Shown here piece by piece: positions 24,001-36,496 of a DNA stretch of 64,000 bases; the first letter of the stretch is position 1, and each line of letters starts with the position of its first letter. Source of the stretch: Brachionus koreanus (taxonomy: Eukaryota; Rotifera; Eurotatoria; Ploima; Brachionidae); the NCBI GenBank assembly GCA_016987375.1, contig PJRA01000443.1:812663-876662 (forward strand), given 5' to 3'. A model generated the notes under the pieces. That model was not told the DNA's origin, did not search any database, and saw only the letters and a list, made by a program, of their open reading frames with translations. The translations under genes and the position numbers were made by a program.

Positions 24001-27000
24001 CAATTTCCAATATTTGTAGAACTTTAGCTTGTTCGCAACTATCCAAGCCATCAATAACAATTACCAGTCTAGTACAACTATGAGTGAACGCGTCAATTGT
24101 GCGAACAGTATGTGCTATTAGATCCACTTCGCGCTTTAACTTGAATATATAGCTCTCTATCTTATTTGAATCAGAATATTTTAATTTATCTTTTGAATTG
24201 ACTGTGTTCATTATTCTTTCACTCGGCGATCGAATTAAAGACCATAAAATTTTGCTCCAAGTAAATGTAGAGCCTATTATTGATATAAAAATTAAAAATC
24301 CCACTGTAATTATAAATCCTTGGTCCTGTATTTTAAAGTTATTCGAGTCAAAGCCTTTGACTCGAAAAAATACTGCTAGTCCAACAATAAGTACAACTAT
24401 AAAAAATACTAGCAAGAATGTTGGTATGCAGCAAAATCGTCTGTATTTACTGTTTGAATGAGATTTGTTGTAAAACACACGACATAGACGAGTAACAATG
24501 ACACCAAGTTGTTTTTCCATTTTAGTATTCAGTGAGCTTATCATTAGAGCTAGTGCGTTCTCTCCACCTATTGTGGATATTTTTCCATATTCAGTGAAAA
24601 TGAAGCGTAAATTTTTGTGCTCCATATTTTCATTTTTAAATTTGACTGGATTTAGGAAGAGAATTCGGAGCAAAAGTTTAAATCTAGTCAAGTGGGTTGA
24701 GATTTTTTCGCATATGCGTTCAGCCCATTCGCGTTCCTTTCTCTCATAAAAGTATTTGGACACAAATATGAAAAAAAATGAAATAAATATTAGCGAGCCG
24801 AATAGCGCTAAACCATAGGCCCACTTCCAAAACATAAATGGAATGGTCATGCAAAGACAAGAGAATATTATGGTGATTATCATGAATAGATTCACTTTTA
24901 AATTGACTAAATGGGTCAATTTAGCAAAGCTTTTCATTTCAGATTTTAATTGTGCCAGCAAAAATGATTTACCACTGCCCCATTTTGCATATAAACCAAC
25001 TGTAATTGGCGTATGCAATGACGGTTCGCTTAGTATTTCAGCCAAAGCACTGCTGTACAAATCATAGCCGAGTATGCTGTCTTCAGACATATTTAATTGT
25101 CCTATTCAATAGAAAATGGATAAATACCATGAATCGTTTTAAGCTGTAAAAATCAGCTTAAATGGTCCATTTTTTTTCTAACTGTTGCGGACTAAACCGT
25201 AGCTCCTCACTCTAATAACATGATTTCAATAGCACTTAACTTCGGTTAAGGACTAGTGAAACATGCTTTTTTATAATATCATTGTTTTTCTTTTTTTGTT
25301 ATACTATTGTATTCTAATTCTCTCTTTTTGTATCGTCTCGAATGAAATTTAATAAATGTTTGAACCATAACTAAACCGTTTCTTATTTAAAATCCCAACC
25401 GTATAAATAAACCGTACTTAACCTTTAGTATAAATCGTTAGGCTCAAGCACTCACGCGTGAAGACCTCAACATAACATATTTGCAATAGACTAAAATTTT
25501 CTTCATTAAAAAAATTCAAAAATTTTTTACAAATTTAATTTGCTTCTTGTTTTAAAAGACTTAATAAAACAGGGATTTTTTTGAGAATTTTAGTTAGTTT
25601 TTTTTTTACTTTTTTCTATGAAAATAAAATTATTTTGTAGCAACAATTAATTAATTTCTATAATTTTTTTGATTCTTTTTTAATTTTTGAATAAAAGAAA
25701 TATGATCAAAAATTATTTAATATTTTGAAAAGAAAACTAGCATGTGAATTAGTAAAAAGCTTTCTAATAAATCAAGCAAATCTTTTTGAAATATCTTTTG
25801 AGAAGAAAATTTTCAGTCTTCCAAGAACCTACAGTTTTTAGTTAAGATATGATTTTGTAATTTAATTTTTAAATTAGACCAATTTAACAGCAAAAAACTT
25901 CAAATTACTTGCACCAAATATTTGAGTCAGTATGCTCTTTGGGTTAGAAGCATCAATTTTGTGCGGCGTTTCACCTACTTTATTTGGCTTATACAAATAT
26001 TTACTGTTCTTTGGATTTGACAAAATTAACTCAGTTATTTCTCTGCTTTTGTTACGTAAAGAAATGTGTAAAACATTATCCCCATTCTAGACAATAATTT
26101 TGAAAATAAAGTTCAATTAATGTTAATTTTAAATCTTACTTTATCAACAGGTGATACTTTACTGCCAGCATTTAGTAATTCATTTACCATAGGGGTATTT
26201 TTTTTCTTAACTGTGGCTAGTAATGGTGTATCTCCATCCTATAAAAAACAAAAAAATCTTTTTCTATTTTTTCTAATTTATTTTAATTGTCTTACATTAG
26301 CGACTATTTCCAAATCAGGCTTGTAGTCCAAAATCATCTTTAAAATTTCAAGACTTCCGCGGTCAACCGCTTGATGCAACGCTGTTTTACCTTGCTAGAT
26401 ATTTTTTTATTTTCTTTATTTGATTAAAAAAATAGTTGATTTATTTACACTCCCAATAGCATCGACTTCTACGTACCGAGCCAAAAGTGCCTCAATAATT
26501 TCACGGTGTCCCCCTTTAACAGCTGTTATCAAAATACTGTCACCTTTCTTTTAAAATAGTATACTTTTTTTTAATAAAAAATTTAATTTTTTATAAATTT
26601 CACCTTATTCAAAGTGTTAACATATGCACCTTTATCTAAAAGACTTAAAACAACTGATTTAAAGCCCAGTTTAGCTGCAATGCTCAAAGCTGACTGACCA
26701 TCTTTATCTATATGATTGACATTTATATTTTGCAAGTTAGCCAAATAGAGAGCTGTGTTAACATGACCATTCTTACAACTAATTATCAACGGATTCATAT
26801 TATTCTTGTTTAATTTTCTAAATTTAAAAAAAAAGACAATTTTATTTTTAAATTATTTACCATTCCAGGTAAGTCCGGATTAGCACCTTTATTTATTAAA
26901 ATTTTAACTATTTCAATGTTTCCTTTTCGAGCCGCCTTTTTTATATTAAACAACAATAAAATATAATTTTTTAAAATTCACTAAACATTTACCCATAAAA

Positions 27001-28028
27001 TTGGAGTCGAACTATTCTTAAAAAAATTTTTTTTTACTTAAAAATTTGTTTAGCCAAAATTTAAACTTTGAAAATTTTTCATTTTTTTTTTATATTTAGA
27101 ATGATTAAATTTCTAATTTAAAAGCTTAAATATCGGCTATTTGATGATAAATTTTAATTTACTTGATCTTGAAGATCTATTTTGATATTCGGGTACTTAA
27201 GTAATTCTAGAACAATATCATAATGGCCTCGTCCAGCGGCCCATGATAAACAGCAGATTTGATTCTAATTCGTATTAAACAAAATATTTAAAAGAAACTA
27301 AAGCTAAAAAAATTAGTGTGTACTTTGCACTGAGCATTAGGGTTGGCTTTATGCTTGAGCAATAATTTGACAACTTCAAGGTGATTTTTATAGCAAGCCC
27401 ACATTAAAGGCGTAAATCCACCACAGTCCTTGTCATCCACATGAGCTTTTTTCTCCAATAACAAACTAACTAGCTTTAAATTTCCATTTTTAGCTGCATT
27501 TAAAAGAGGTGTCCATAAATCCATGTCTTTACAGTTAACATTGGCTCCATTTTCGATCAAAATTGAAGCAATATCGTATGAATTAATACGGCATGCAATT
27601 ATTAATGGAGTTTGCTTTGCACTATCACAAATTTCTATTTCTATACGAGATTTAACTTTTTGCATTGCCATACTTTCGTAAGCTTTAGACGAGCTGGCGC
27701 TTGTTACAGTATTACTGTTACTAACGTTGCCTTGATGTCGCACAAAATTACTATCACTAACACTATGATTTAGAAATTTAAAATGATCAATCACTTCTTT
27801 TACCAGCTCATAATTTCCTTCTTTTGTATACTGAAGCAGTGCGTCGGCCGAATATTCGACTAGCTCTGGCTTGTTTTGACTAGGATGAAACAAACTGAGT
27901 AATGGGCTGATATTTGGTGCAGCTGAAGTAATTCTCTTGGTTAAGCTGGTTTGTTGAACATCTATGTCAAAACGGATACCAGTATCACTCGGTGGATGCA
28001 GCAGTATATTATTTTGTATGTTTTCCAT
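21058..28028 (-). CDS. Kidins220: KIDINS220/ARMS scaffold: ankyrin repeats, KAP P-loop NTPase, membrane helices, SAM-like domain
   Basis: Exons on the minus strand: 28028-27324, 27264-27163, 27016-26993 (24 nt), 26935-26861, 26804-26604, 26547-26449, 26394-26296, 26238-26140, 26087-25909, 25101-23762, 23707-23615, 22917-21355 and 21312-21058; about 1,600 residues. Tandem ankyrin repeats ([38 protein letters not shown]) lead into [11 protein letters not shown], then [17 protein letters not shown] and the Walker A region [14 protein letters not shown]. Four hydrophobic segments lie within the KAP domain; [14 protein letters not shown] is Walker B. The next block, [20 protein letters not shown], is nearly identical to vertebrates, followed by a SAM-like MNMSFGDW-type motif ([14 protein letters not shown]). 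Family role: plasma-membrane scaffold for Trk, ephrin and other receptors; the vertebrate protein engages CrkL. One extra base breaks the frame near 26037-26040. Confidence 0.93.
23200..23334. repeat. Short inverted-repeat element in KIDINS220 intron
   Basis: TTGGGTACCATCA at 23200-23212 is matched in inverse orientation by TGACGGTACCCAA at 23322-23334, with one mismatch. A second dyad, ACCGTCATTGACGGT, abuts the right end. The unit is about 135 bp, lies in a 697-nt intron and has no coding capacity. It could be a MITE-like insertion. Confidence 0.4.
25102..25908 (-). other. Long KIDINS220 intron with a less AT-rich island
   Basis: An 807-nt intron separating the ankyrin exons from the KAP exon. 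Most is A/T-rich. Between 25140 and 25480 it contains a patch with several copies of TAAACCG or CAACCGT (25193, 25371, 25397, 25408) and one inverted CGGTTAAGG at 25243. No frame or RNA gene was recognised in it. Confidence 0.5.
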
Positions 28029-28486
28029 TTTGTTCTAATATTTCCTTAATCAAGGATCTATTAGAAAATCAAATTTATTGCTTAAAAAAATAGATATGTT
28101 GAATATTTTATGAAAATGCGGTTAAAAAAATGCAAAAAAAAAAATTAGAATATTTCGGATTTTTCTTAAAATTTGTTTTAATCGAGAGCAGGCCATTTGA
28201 AAGCAAAATATTGATAGCCACAAAAGCCAATCTTTGTTGAATATCATGCCTCTTTAAATTAAATTGGCGTGCTCAAAATGTGATAATGATATTTAAATTT
28301 ATTTGAATAAACACTTTTTTTTATCATTTTTAAATATTTTATTATCAAATTGTTTGTTCATAGAGACCTTTTAATTAAAGGGGTTCCTAGACCCCAAAGC
28401 AAAATGTAAATTAAGATCAAATAATATTATTTTGAAAAAAATTTAATTTTATTTAAGGATCAAAAAATAAAAAACAGCTTTTGCAT
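28029..28486. other. Spacer between KIDINS220 and the copine-like gene
   Basis: About 460 bp of A/T-rich DNA. Both genes are on the minus strand, so this holds the KIDINS220 promoter and the 3' end of the vWA gene. Nothing else was seen. Confidence 0.5.
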
Positions 28487-29900
28487 TTATACACTTTGCA
28501 TTTTTTCTAATAAATTTAGTTCAATAATTGCTTTGTATTGATCGGGTATTTCCATTAGAGCATTTAGGGCAAATATTTCATCAGGATTTTCGCAATTTTC
28601 AGTTACTTCATGATAGTTAACAAATTGAAAATTGTCAAATTGTCTTTTAGGAAGACTGTCATCGAATTCGTTCATCATGTCCCACGGTCCGTCACCAACT
28701 CCAACCATAATGATCGATAAGGGATACTTGGATGCATCTACTATTGCGTCGCGTGTCTGTCTTTCGTTTGTAACTTGGCCATCGGCAACAATAACTAAAA
28801 TGTGATATTGCTTTGTTTCTTTGACTATTTTGATCGCTTCTTTAATCAATGGCGCAAAATTTGTCGGCCCACTCAAGCAAACATCTCTCAAAATTTGATT
28901 GTATCTTTCGAGAACATCTTTGAAACCATTGCAATATCTAGATGGCTTAAAAAAAGACCAAATTATTTACTCAATAAAAAATCAATCTTTATTTTCTAAT
29001 TAAGTACATCTTTTAAAATAATCAACAAAATTTTTTTAATTAAATTAAAATTTTCCAAAATTCAAAAAATATTACCGAAAAAGGGAAAACTTTTCGGTCT
29101 TTAGTTGTTGAATCACCGAATCCAAATGCCGGTATACGACCATCTATATCAAAGCATTCCAATGTTTTTCCCAAAATTTCAATTACTTTTTGATATGGAT
29201 TTTTTATGAGTTCATCACAATAGTGTAAAGATCGTCCATTGAAAGTCATCAAACCATTTTCTAGATTACTTATGGTAAAATCAATACCAAAAATCAATTG
29301 ACTCTTTTGTAAACCGGCCGATTTGATAGCATCGGCCACTTCTACTAAATCTTTGAAGTGGTCTCCTATCGCTTGTAGATGTTTGGCATTGTACAATTCC
29401 AAAAGAGAGTTTTGACTGCCTGAATCAGTTTTATCAATGCTCTCATTTCTAATTTCGGTTTTTAAAACTCTTTTTTCCAAACTTTTGATCAAATCATCAT
29501 GGTATTTTTGTTCAATGTTATCTAGAATCGATTCAGATTGAACCTCTTGCAAATTAGGCTTGACTGTCATTTGCTTCGGTATGCAGTTTTCTTCCGAAGA
29601 TTCATATATTGTCGGATATTTAGTCTGATATTCGTTACGGACGTGTCTTTTTTTTAAACTTTCGAGAAGCAATTGATCAAGTTCATCCTCCTCTTGGTTA
29701 GAGGAAGATTCAGCTTTGTATTTTTCATCTTGAGACTCTTCACTTTTTGATGGCTGTAGAAACCAAATAAAAAATCCCAATATTCCCAGAAAACTCAACC
29801 AATGAACTAAGCTAAATGAGCCTAGGAAATTTTGAAAAAAAATTGACCAAAATAATTCCGATTTCTCAGCTTCAATTGTTTTATGGGCGGACTGTTGAAG
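28487..29900 (-). CDS. Copine/RGLG-type vWA domain protein with N-terminal membrane anchor (5' end incomplete)
   Basis: Two exons, about 29900-29076 and 28945-28487, join in phase. The vWA/copine domain reads [15 protein letters not shown] (MIDAS-type DxTxSN), [55 protein letters not shown] and [13 protein letters not shown], closely matching plant and animal RGLG proteins and copines. The C-terminus stops after [12 protein letters not shown] with about 15 more residues, so the RING finger of plant RGLG ligases is absent. Ahead of the domain lie an acidic region and, at the very start, about 33 hydrophobic residues (LFWSIFF...[12 protein letters not shown]). No ATG occurs in frame after the upstream stop, so a first exon is missing, probably between 29901 and 30057. 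Confidence 0.75.
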
Positions 29901-30057
29901 CTTTGATATTAATCAAATTTATTACCATAAATAAAATAATAAACTAATTAATTAAACCATAAAGTTTCATGACTCAATCAGATCAATCATTTATCATAAA
30001 ACAAATCAGTATAAATTTATTTGCATTTTATATTAAATTTTATTCAAAAAAAAAAAA
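29901..30057. promoter_or_regulatory. Compact divergent promoter region (copine-like / DBH-like)
   Basis: Only about 160 bp separate the readable 5' end of the minus-strand copine-like gene from the ATG of the plus-strand monooxygenase. Both promoters, and the missing first exon of the minus gene, have to fit here or overlap. No TATA box is assignable because of the base composition. Confidence 0.4.
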
Positions 30058-32575
30058 ATGAAAGCTAAAAATTTCCTTTTAATAACACTAGTTCTTATTG
30101 GAGTGTCTGCAAATAACTTTAAGTATTCGACAGTCCTTGATCATGAGAATAAGGTTGGCTTAATGTGGCGAATAGAAGAGAGATATTCAGAAAAATTTGT
30201 GGTATTTAAACTGCTAGTAGAAATTAGCCATTTTCCAGTAATAATTGGTTTTGGAGCGTCAAATCGAGGCGAAGCATCGAATGCTGATCTAGTTGTGTTC
30301 GAAATTGACAAAGACCTAAAAGGATTTTTTGATTCTCATACAGATGATAAAGCAAGACTTAAATTGGACAAAAAATCCGATTACTTTTTGATAGACATAA
30401 AAATAGATGAAAAAACAGAAATTTTATTCGAAAGAAAATTGGACACATGCGATTCAAATGATTATCTAATTGAAACCGGAACTGTTCATTTGATTCACTT
30501 TATCTTGTATAACAACAATTTTTTTCCCAATTTGCTAAGTTTATACATTAAAGACTTTGTAGTCGATAGAGACTCAGATTCCTGGGATATGAAGCATACA
30601 CAATTAGTAAAAAGCTCTTATTTTGATGAAGTAATTGAAAAATTTGATTCTGAAAAAACAAGACATTTTGAAATGAGAAACAATATGGTAAAAATACCAC
30701 AAGAAGACACAACTTATTGGTGCAAAGTTTTTAAATTGGATGATAGATTTAAATTCAAGCATCACATAGTGGCTTATGAGAGTGTTATTTCAGAAGCTAG
30801 CAAAGGAATAGTGCATCATATGGAGTTATTTCACTGTTTTTTTAATCCAAGTGAAGATATGAAAAACTATGATGGACCGTGTAAATCTGAAGAAAAACCA
30901 GCTGGTCTTACACAATGTAGAAAAGTGATTGCTGCATGGGCTATGGGTGCTGACCGGTTTGTTTATCCAGATGAAGTTGGTGGAGTTATTGGTGGAGAAA
31001 ACTTTTCATCTTATGTTGTCTTAGAAATTCACTTTGATAATCCAAAATTGCGGAATGATATTGTAGATAGTTCTGGTATGAGAATTTTCTACATTGGTGG
31101 ACCTGGCCAAAAACTGAGAAAAAACGACGCAGGTAAAACACTTTTCTTATATGAGTTTAGATTTTCTTCATCAACATTCAAATTTTTTAGGCTTTTTTTT
31201 TTTTTTATAAATTTAAGTGATTGTTAGACTAAAATAATTAATTTAGTATGTTTGTCTGTGGTTAAAAAAGTTTTAAAACTCCAGATAAACAGATATTTAT
31301 GAGATAAATAAAACAAAACAAATCTTGTAGATTTAAATTTTTTTATTTCTAAAATGTAACTCTAAGAAAACCAAAACATCTAACATCTGTTATATAATTT
31401 TGGTACTGTTCTTCTAAACTAAAAGTGCAACTTAAATTTCTCTAAGTATGTTTTTACTAAATTTTACAGTAAAGAAAAAAACAAATTTAAGTCTTAAAAT
31501 TGTTATTTATTAGATTTTATCAAATTAAATCAAAATAAGTATAAGCTTTAAGACATGTAATAAAAAAATAAGTTCTTAATTCAATTGCTGTTAATATAAA
31601 AATTTACTTTTTTAGGAATAAATTGATTATAGAATTAAAAAATTAATAAATTTTGACAATGATAAACTTGTTTTTCTAGCCTTTAAAACAAAATTTTAAA
31701 AGTTAATAAATAATAATTGAAGCACCTTACTGATTTTAATTGCTAAATCAAAAGAAAAATTAAGATAAACAAACTCTTTCATTGAGAGATAAAATTTATT
31801 TTATATATTTTGTCAAAAATAAAAAGGTATAATGGAAATTGGCCTTGAATATAATGCAAAAAATTCGATTCCACCAAAAGCTAAATCATTTCATCATCAT
31901 GGCTATTGTTTGAGTGAATGCACCCAAAACAGTTTGCCAGAAAAAGGAATCACAATATTTGCCTCACAGCTACATACGCATTTAACTGGACGTAAAGTAT
32001 GGACAAGTTTAATCCGTGATGATCAAGTTGTCCAAATAATAAACAGTGATAACCATTTTGATCAAATGTTTCAAGAAATTCGTCTCCTTCAAAGACCAGT
32101 GCGTGTTTTGCCTGGGGATGCACTAGTAAATACTTGTGTTTTTGAAACCATGGATAGAGACAATATGACATTTGGTGGTTACTCAATACGAGACGAAATG
32201 TGTGTTAACTATATGCACTATTATCCACTGGCTAATTTAGAGATTTGCAAAAGTTCAATTTATGATCAAGTTTTAGTTGATTTTTTTGAAAAAATCAACG
32301 ATTTTGATCTATCTAGAACAAGTCAATACAAGACTTTAGAAGAAAATTTTAACTTAATTGAATGGAACTCAATGAATAGTCGAATACTAAACAAAATATA
32401 TGATAAAGCTCCAATTTCATTTTCATGTAATTCTTCAAACGGTCAGCATATTGCCAATGTTTATGGAAAATATGGTGAAAAAGAGTATTTCAAGCTTCCC
32501 AAGATAAAAAATTTAAGATCGGACAAAGCACCCTTGGATCCAGTAATTGGCAGTGAATGCTATGAAACAAAATAG
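30058..32575 (+). CDS. DBH/MOXD-like copper type II, ascorbate-dependent monooxygenase with DOMON domain
   Basis: Two exons, 30058-31132 and 31827-32575, join through a 694-nt intron and give 607 residues, like MOXD1 (about 613). A signal peptide (MKAKNFLLITLVLIGVSA) precedes a DOMON domain (GLMWRIEERY, PVIIGFGAS, ADLVVFEID). The catalytic core shows the copper ligands: HHMELFHC, VLEIHFDNP, SQLHTHLTGRKV and the Met-containing RDEMCVNYMHYYP. Known chemistry: hydroxylation of a phenethylamine-type substrate using O2, copper and ascorbate in the secretory pathway. Whether it is a true dopamine/tyramine beta-hydroxylase or the MOXD subgroup is unresolved. No C-terminal membrane helix was seen. 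Confidence 0.92.
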
Positions 32576-35500
32576 AATTAACTTTTAACTATCTATTTAA
32601 ATTTATTTATTTATTTTGATATACTAATAAAAACTTATTATTAATAGAATTTAATTTGAATTGATTGTGACAAAAAATTATGGTTTAAACGGACATGCTT
32701 AATATTGTAGGCTTACCTTGCATTTAGAGCTCATTTTTTCTATGAAGATGAAAAATCTAATCGACTCGTTTTGATGTTGAGTGGGGTAACGCGTTTAGGA
32801 AGTTGTTGAAATAGAATAGACAGATAAATAACCTAAAATAAAAAGAATGTTTTCAATGCTATTAACATTTAAATGAAGAGAAACAAAAAAGCTAGTTAAA
32901 AAAAAAAACTAATTGTATATCAATAAATGATATCTAAGTTTTTTTATTTTCTCTAAGCTGAATTAAGTTTGAATAGAATTTTCATAAGATAATGCCTGAT
33001 CAAAATTTTTTCTATAATTTAATAATATTTTATCTAGCAAATCTAAAGCTTGAGTATTGACATGATCATTATTAATGAGTCAATAAATCGAATTTCAAGC
33101 TGATTGATAGAATATTCGATTTGTTGTTGCTAGAATATTATGCAGGCTTGCTAAGTCATATTTGCCATCCGCATTGCATCAATATTAATCTCCTATTATG
33201 TATAATATCTTATGAATAAAGCTGCAGGTGTCTTGGTGTAAACGAATAAAAACAACTAAAATAAAACTTATTTTCATAAAAGTATGTGCTTAGTATCAAA
33301 AAAAAAGCTAGCTTATATTTTTTCATTTATTTGTATAGTCTAATATTGACTGATTAAAGATGCATAATGGTAATCTTTAATTTAATTTAGTCTGGCTTAA
33401 ATGCTCTATTCAACCATAATGTCTGGTTGTAAAAGACTCATGCTTTAACACTCAAAAACCGGATGACTTTTTTGACCCTTTTATTTAAATCTTTTTTAGT
33501 ACTTTTTTTCAATGAAAATAAAATTATTTTATAGAAAAATTTAAATAATTTTATATAATATATAAAATAAGATAAAAATTAGGATAAAAGAAGAGTAACA
33601 TCCGATAATTATATAAATTAAATTTTTCCTGAATTTAATTTTTAATCTGCTAATAAAATCCGAAACCATGGGCTCTTAAAACTAGAAAGCCAAGGGTTTT
33701 TAAACTCTTTTTTAATCAATTGAAACTTAAATATTTTTTGATAGAATTAAAATTAACATAGCATAACATAGCTTTTAAAAGTAAAGCGTCTTGTTTTTAA
33801 TTGCTTAAAAAATTTAATTAATTTTCAGAAAAAATTTTTAATTTGATTTTTATTAATAATCAGCCGGGCTTTCTACTGAAGATGTATAAATGAAGGTTTT
33901 AATTTATAATCTAAATAAAAAAATGCTATTCTTCATGGTTAGTAAATTGAATTTTTAAAACAAAAATAGAATCATGCTCAAAACACTTGGATTTAACTAA
34001 AATTGCATCAAATAAGCCCTGGAAACTAAGATCTACCATAATAAAATTCAATTTTTTTTATTCTTATATTTCAAATCAATAAATCAGATATCCAAAGACT
34101 GTAAATTTTTTTTTCTCAAATATAATGGAAAAAAATATTTATCCATTTTTTCTAAAAATTAAATATCAATAAATATCTAGAAGATATTTCTTGATAAAAA
34201 AATCAATCGAAAAGAACAATGCTTTATCTCCATTGATTAATGGGTTATTTTCTTATTTTATTTTTTTTAAATAAAAAAAACGATCTTTTGATATTTAATT
34301 ATTAGATAATTATTTATTATTCCAAGAATGTTAAATTAAATTCTTCATATTAAGTTTAAAAAATATTAATTCTTTAAAATTCAAAGAAACGTATGAATAA
34401 AAATTAACAAAGAAATAATTTATTTTTTAAATTCTGTTTTTTCCATGTGTAAAAATAGTATACTCATTTCACATCACTAATCTAAAAATAATATCTCAAA
34501 GGTTAAAGATAATGCTTTTTTTTTTAAACAATTAAGATAATTTGAAAAAAAAGCCTAAAAATGAAAAACATGTTAAGTTCTTATAATTAATAGTTTGGGA
34601 ATATTAATATAAGAATGGATGCATATTCCTTAAGAATAAATCAATTTTAAAACTGCATAGTTTGAAAAAAGTTCTGTTTAAAGCTTTTTAACAAAATGAA
34701 AACAAAAATATTACATAAACACTATAAAATTGAAAAAAAAAATAATAACCACAAGACGTTTTCTGAACATGTGAAGGCCATAACTAAATACTTTTTCTTC
34801 TAATTTTCTCATTCGGACTTGGAACTAGCAATGGTATGATTGCAACAAACCATACCATTCCAGATCTCAATAGTCACCAGATAATGTTATACTACATCGT
34901 CTTGTTTTGCTTGTTCATTTATTTCAATTCAAGTATTTGTTTAAAAAATAATTAGAATTCTAATTTATTTAGATTAAAAATGAATTAATGATTAATAAAT
35001 AAATAATTAACTGATGAGCAAATTTTTTTCTTTTTTTTTAAATTTCTTAAAACAATTTTTGTTATTATTCTTATCATTGTCTTTATTTAAATAAATTTAA
35101 TTGAAAATTCTTTGAAAATTTTTTTAATCTAAATCAATTTTTATTTTATTAAATTAGAATTAAAAAATATCAATTTAATTAATTTTTACTGAAAAAAATG
35201 TTTATTTTCATGGAAAAAAGAGTAAAAAAAGATAAGATAATACTAGAGGTCGAAAAATCCTTCTGGGTTTGGAATCTTATATATCAAAAAAAGATCAATA
35301 AAAATTGATTGAATAGACCTCAAATTTCATTTAATTTAAATTAATTTGAATTAAATATTTTATTTATTTTAATTGATAATAAATTTTGCTATTTATTTTT
35401 GCTTTATAAAAATTTTCAAAAATATTCTATTTCACTTTATTTTTTTATTAAAAATTATTTTTTTAAATGGATTCTTTCGGATTCGCAAGAATTTTAAATA

Positions 35501-36496
35501 AATTGAAACAAAAAAATTTTTTTATAAGAAAAAAAAAGAAAACTGTTTAAAAATTAGACATTAAACATTCTAGAAATTTTTTTTTGTTTTGGGCTAGCAT
35601 CAATCGAAAAAATAAAAAATATGTTTATTTGTTCAAAATAAGTATTCAAAGGTGCTATTGACTCGAATATATGAAAAAAAAAATTTATTATTTTGACCTT
35701 GCTTCATTCAATTTAACAAATTAAATAAATGTTAAAACTCAACTCGATTTTTTCTTTTTCTTACAACCCAATTAATTAGCTCTTTTTTCAAAATTTTAAT
35801 TATAATCATATTTACATTTGAAAAAAAAAACTGAAGCTCATTTTTTTATTTTATCAGAAATAAATTAAATCAAATTAAAAATTGACTAAAATTCTTAATA
35901 GGAAAATTTCTATTTTTAAAAAAAACCAAATAGGTTTAAATGACATAATTGACTTTTATTCAAAATACACACAGTTAATTAGTGGTCTTTTTTTCAAAAA
36001 AAATGACTAGCCGTAATTGCTTCATACGGACGTTAACAATTGTGCACAAACTTCAATTGTTGGACATTTAAATAATTAATCGATGAGCAAAAAAACGAGC
36101 TTTACAAAACTTGTTAAATAGTCACCCCTTATGAATAATTTAATCTGAGCAAATATTTTTAATTCGCATCAGCTAACTTTTTTTTTTATGTTCTTGTTAA
36201 TTCCTGTTGAGCAAATAATCCATTAAAATCTCCAAAATGCAACCTTTTACGGCTAGACTTTCGAAATAGTTTTCCACCTTACTATTATGAGAACAGTTCT
36301 TTGAGCAATATCGGGTACCAAATGATATCAATAGAAATTTGACACCCTGAGTAAATTAGAAATTAAAAAAAAAAAACTCAAATTACATATCCTCAATGCC
36401 AAATTTGATCGTATTGTTTATTGAAAAATTCACCTAAATCTTTCACCTTAGAAACAAGCATATAATAAATTAGAAAAATAATTTTATGTAATTATA
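32576..36496. other. Largest gene-poor region (about 3.9 kb)
   Basis: A/T-rich DNA with long homopolymers. The only structured spot is a 9-bp perfect hairpin at 34830-34859 inside a less A/T-rich patch (34745-34925), where a short frame of about 48 codons also ends at 34955. No other gene, tRNA or recognisable transposon. Confidence 0.5.
34800..34885 (+). ncRNA. Candidate hairpin RNA (possible pre-miRNA)
   Basis: AATGGTATG (34830-34838) pairs perfectly with CATACCATT (34851-34859) around a 12-nt loop, with weaker pairing outward. The 3' arm continues CCAGATCTCAATAG; its first eight bases equal the 5' end of miR-750 as I remember it. The lower stem is poorly paired, which argues against a miRNA. 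Confidence 0.2.

Noticed and set aside
23753..25067. Plus-strand frames opposite the KIDINS220 KAP exon
   Set aside because: Antisense shadows of a strongly conserved exon; no independent homology.
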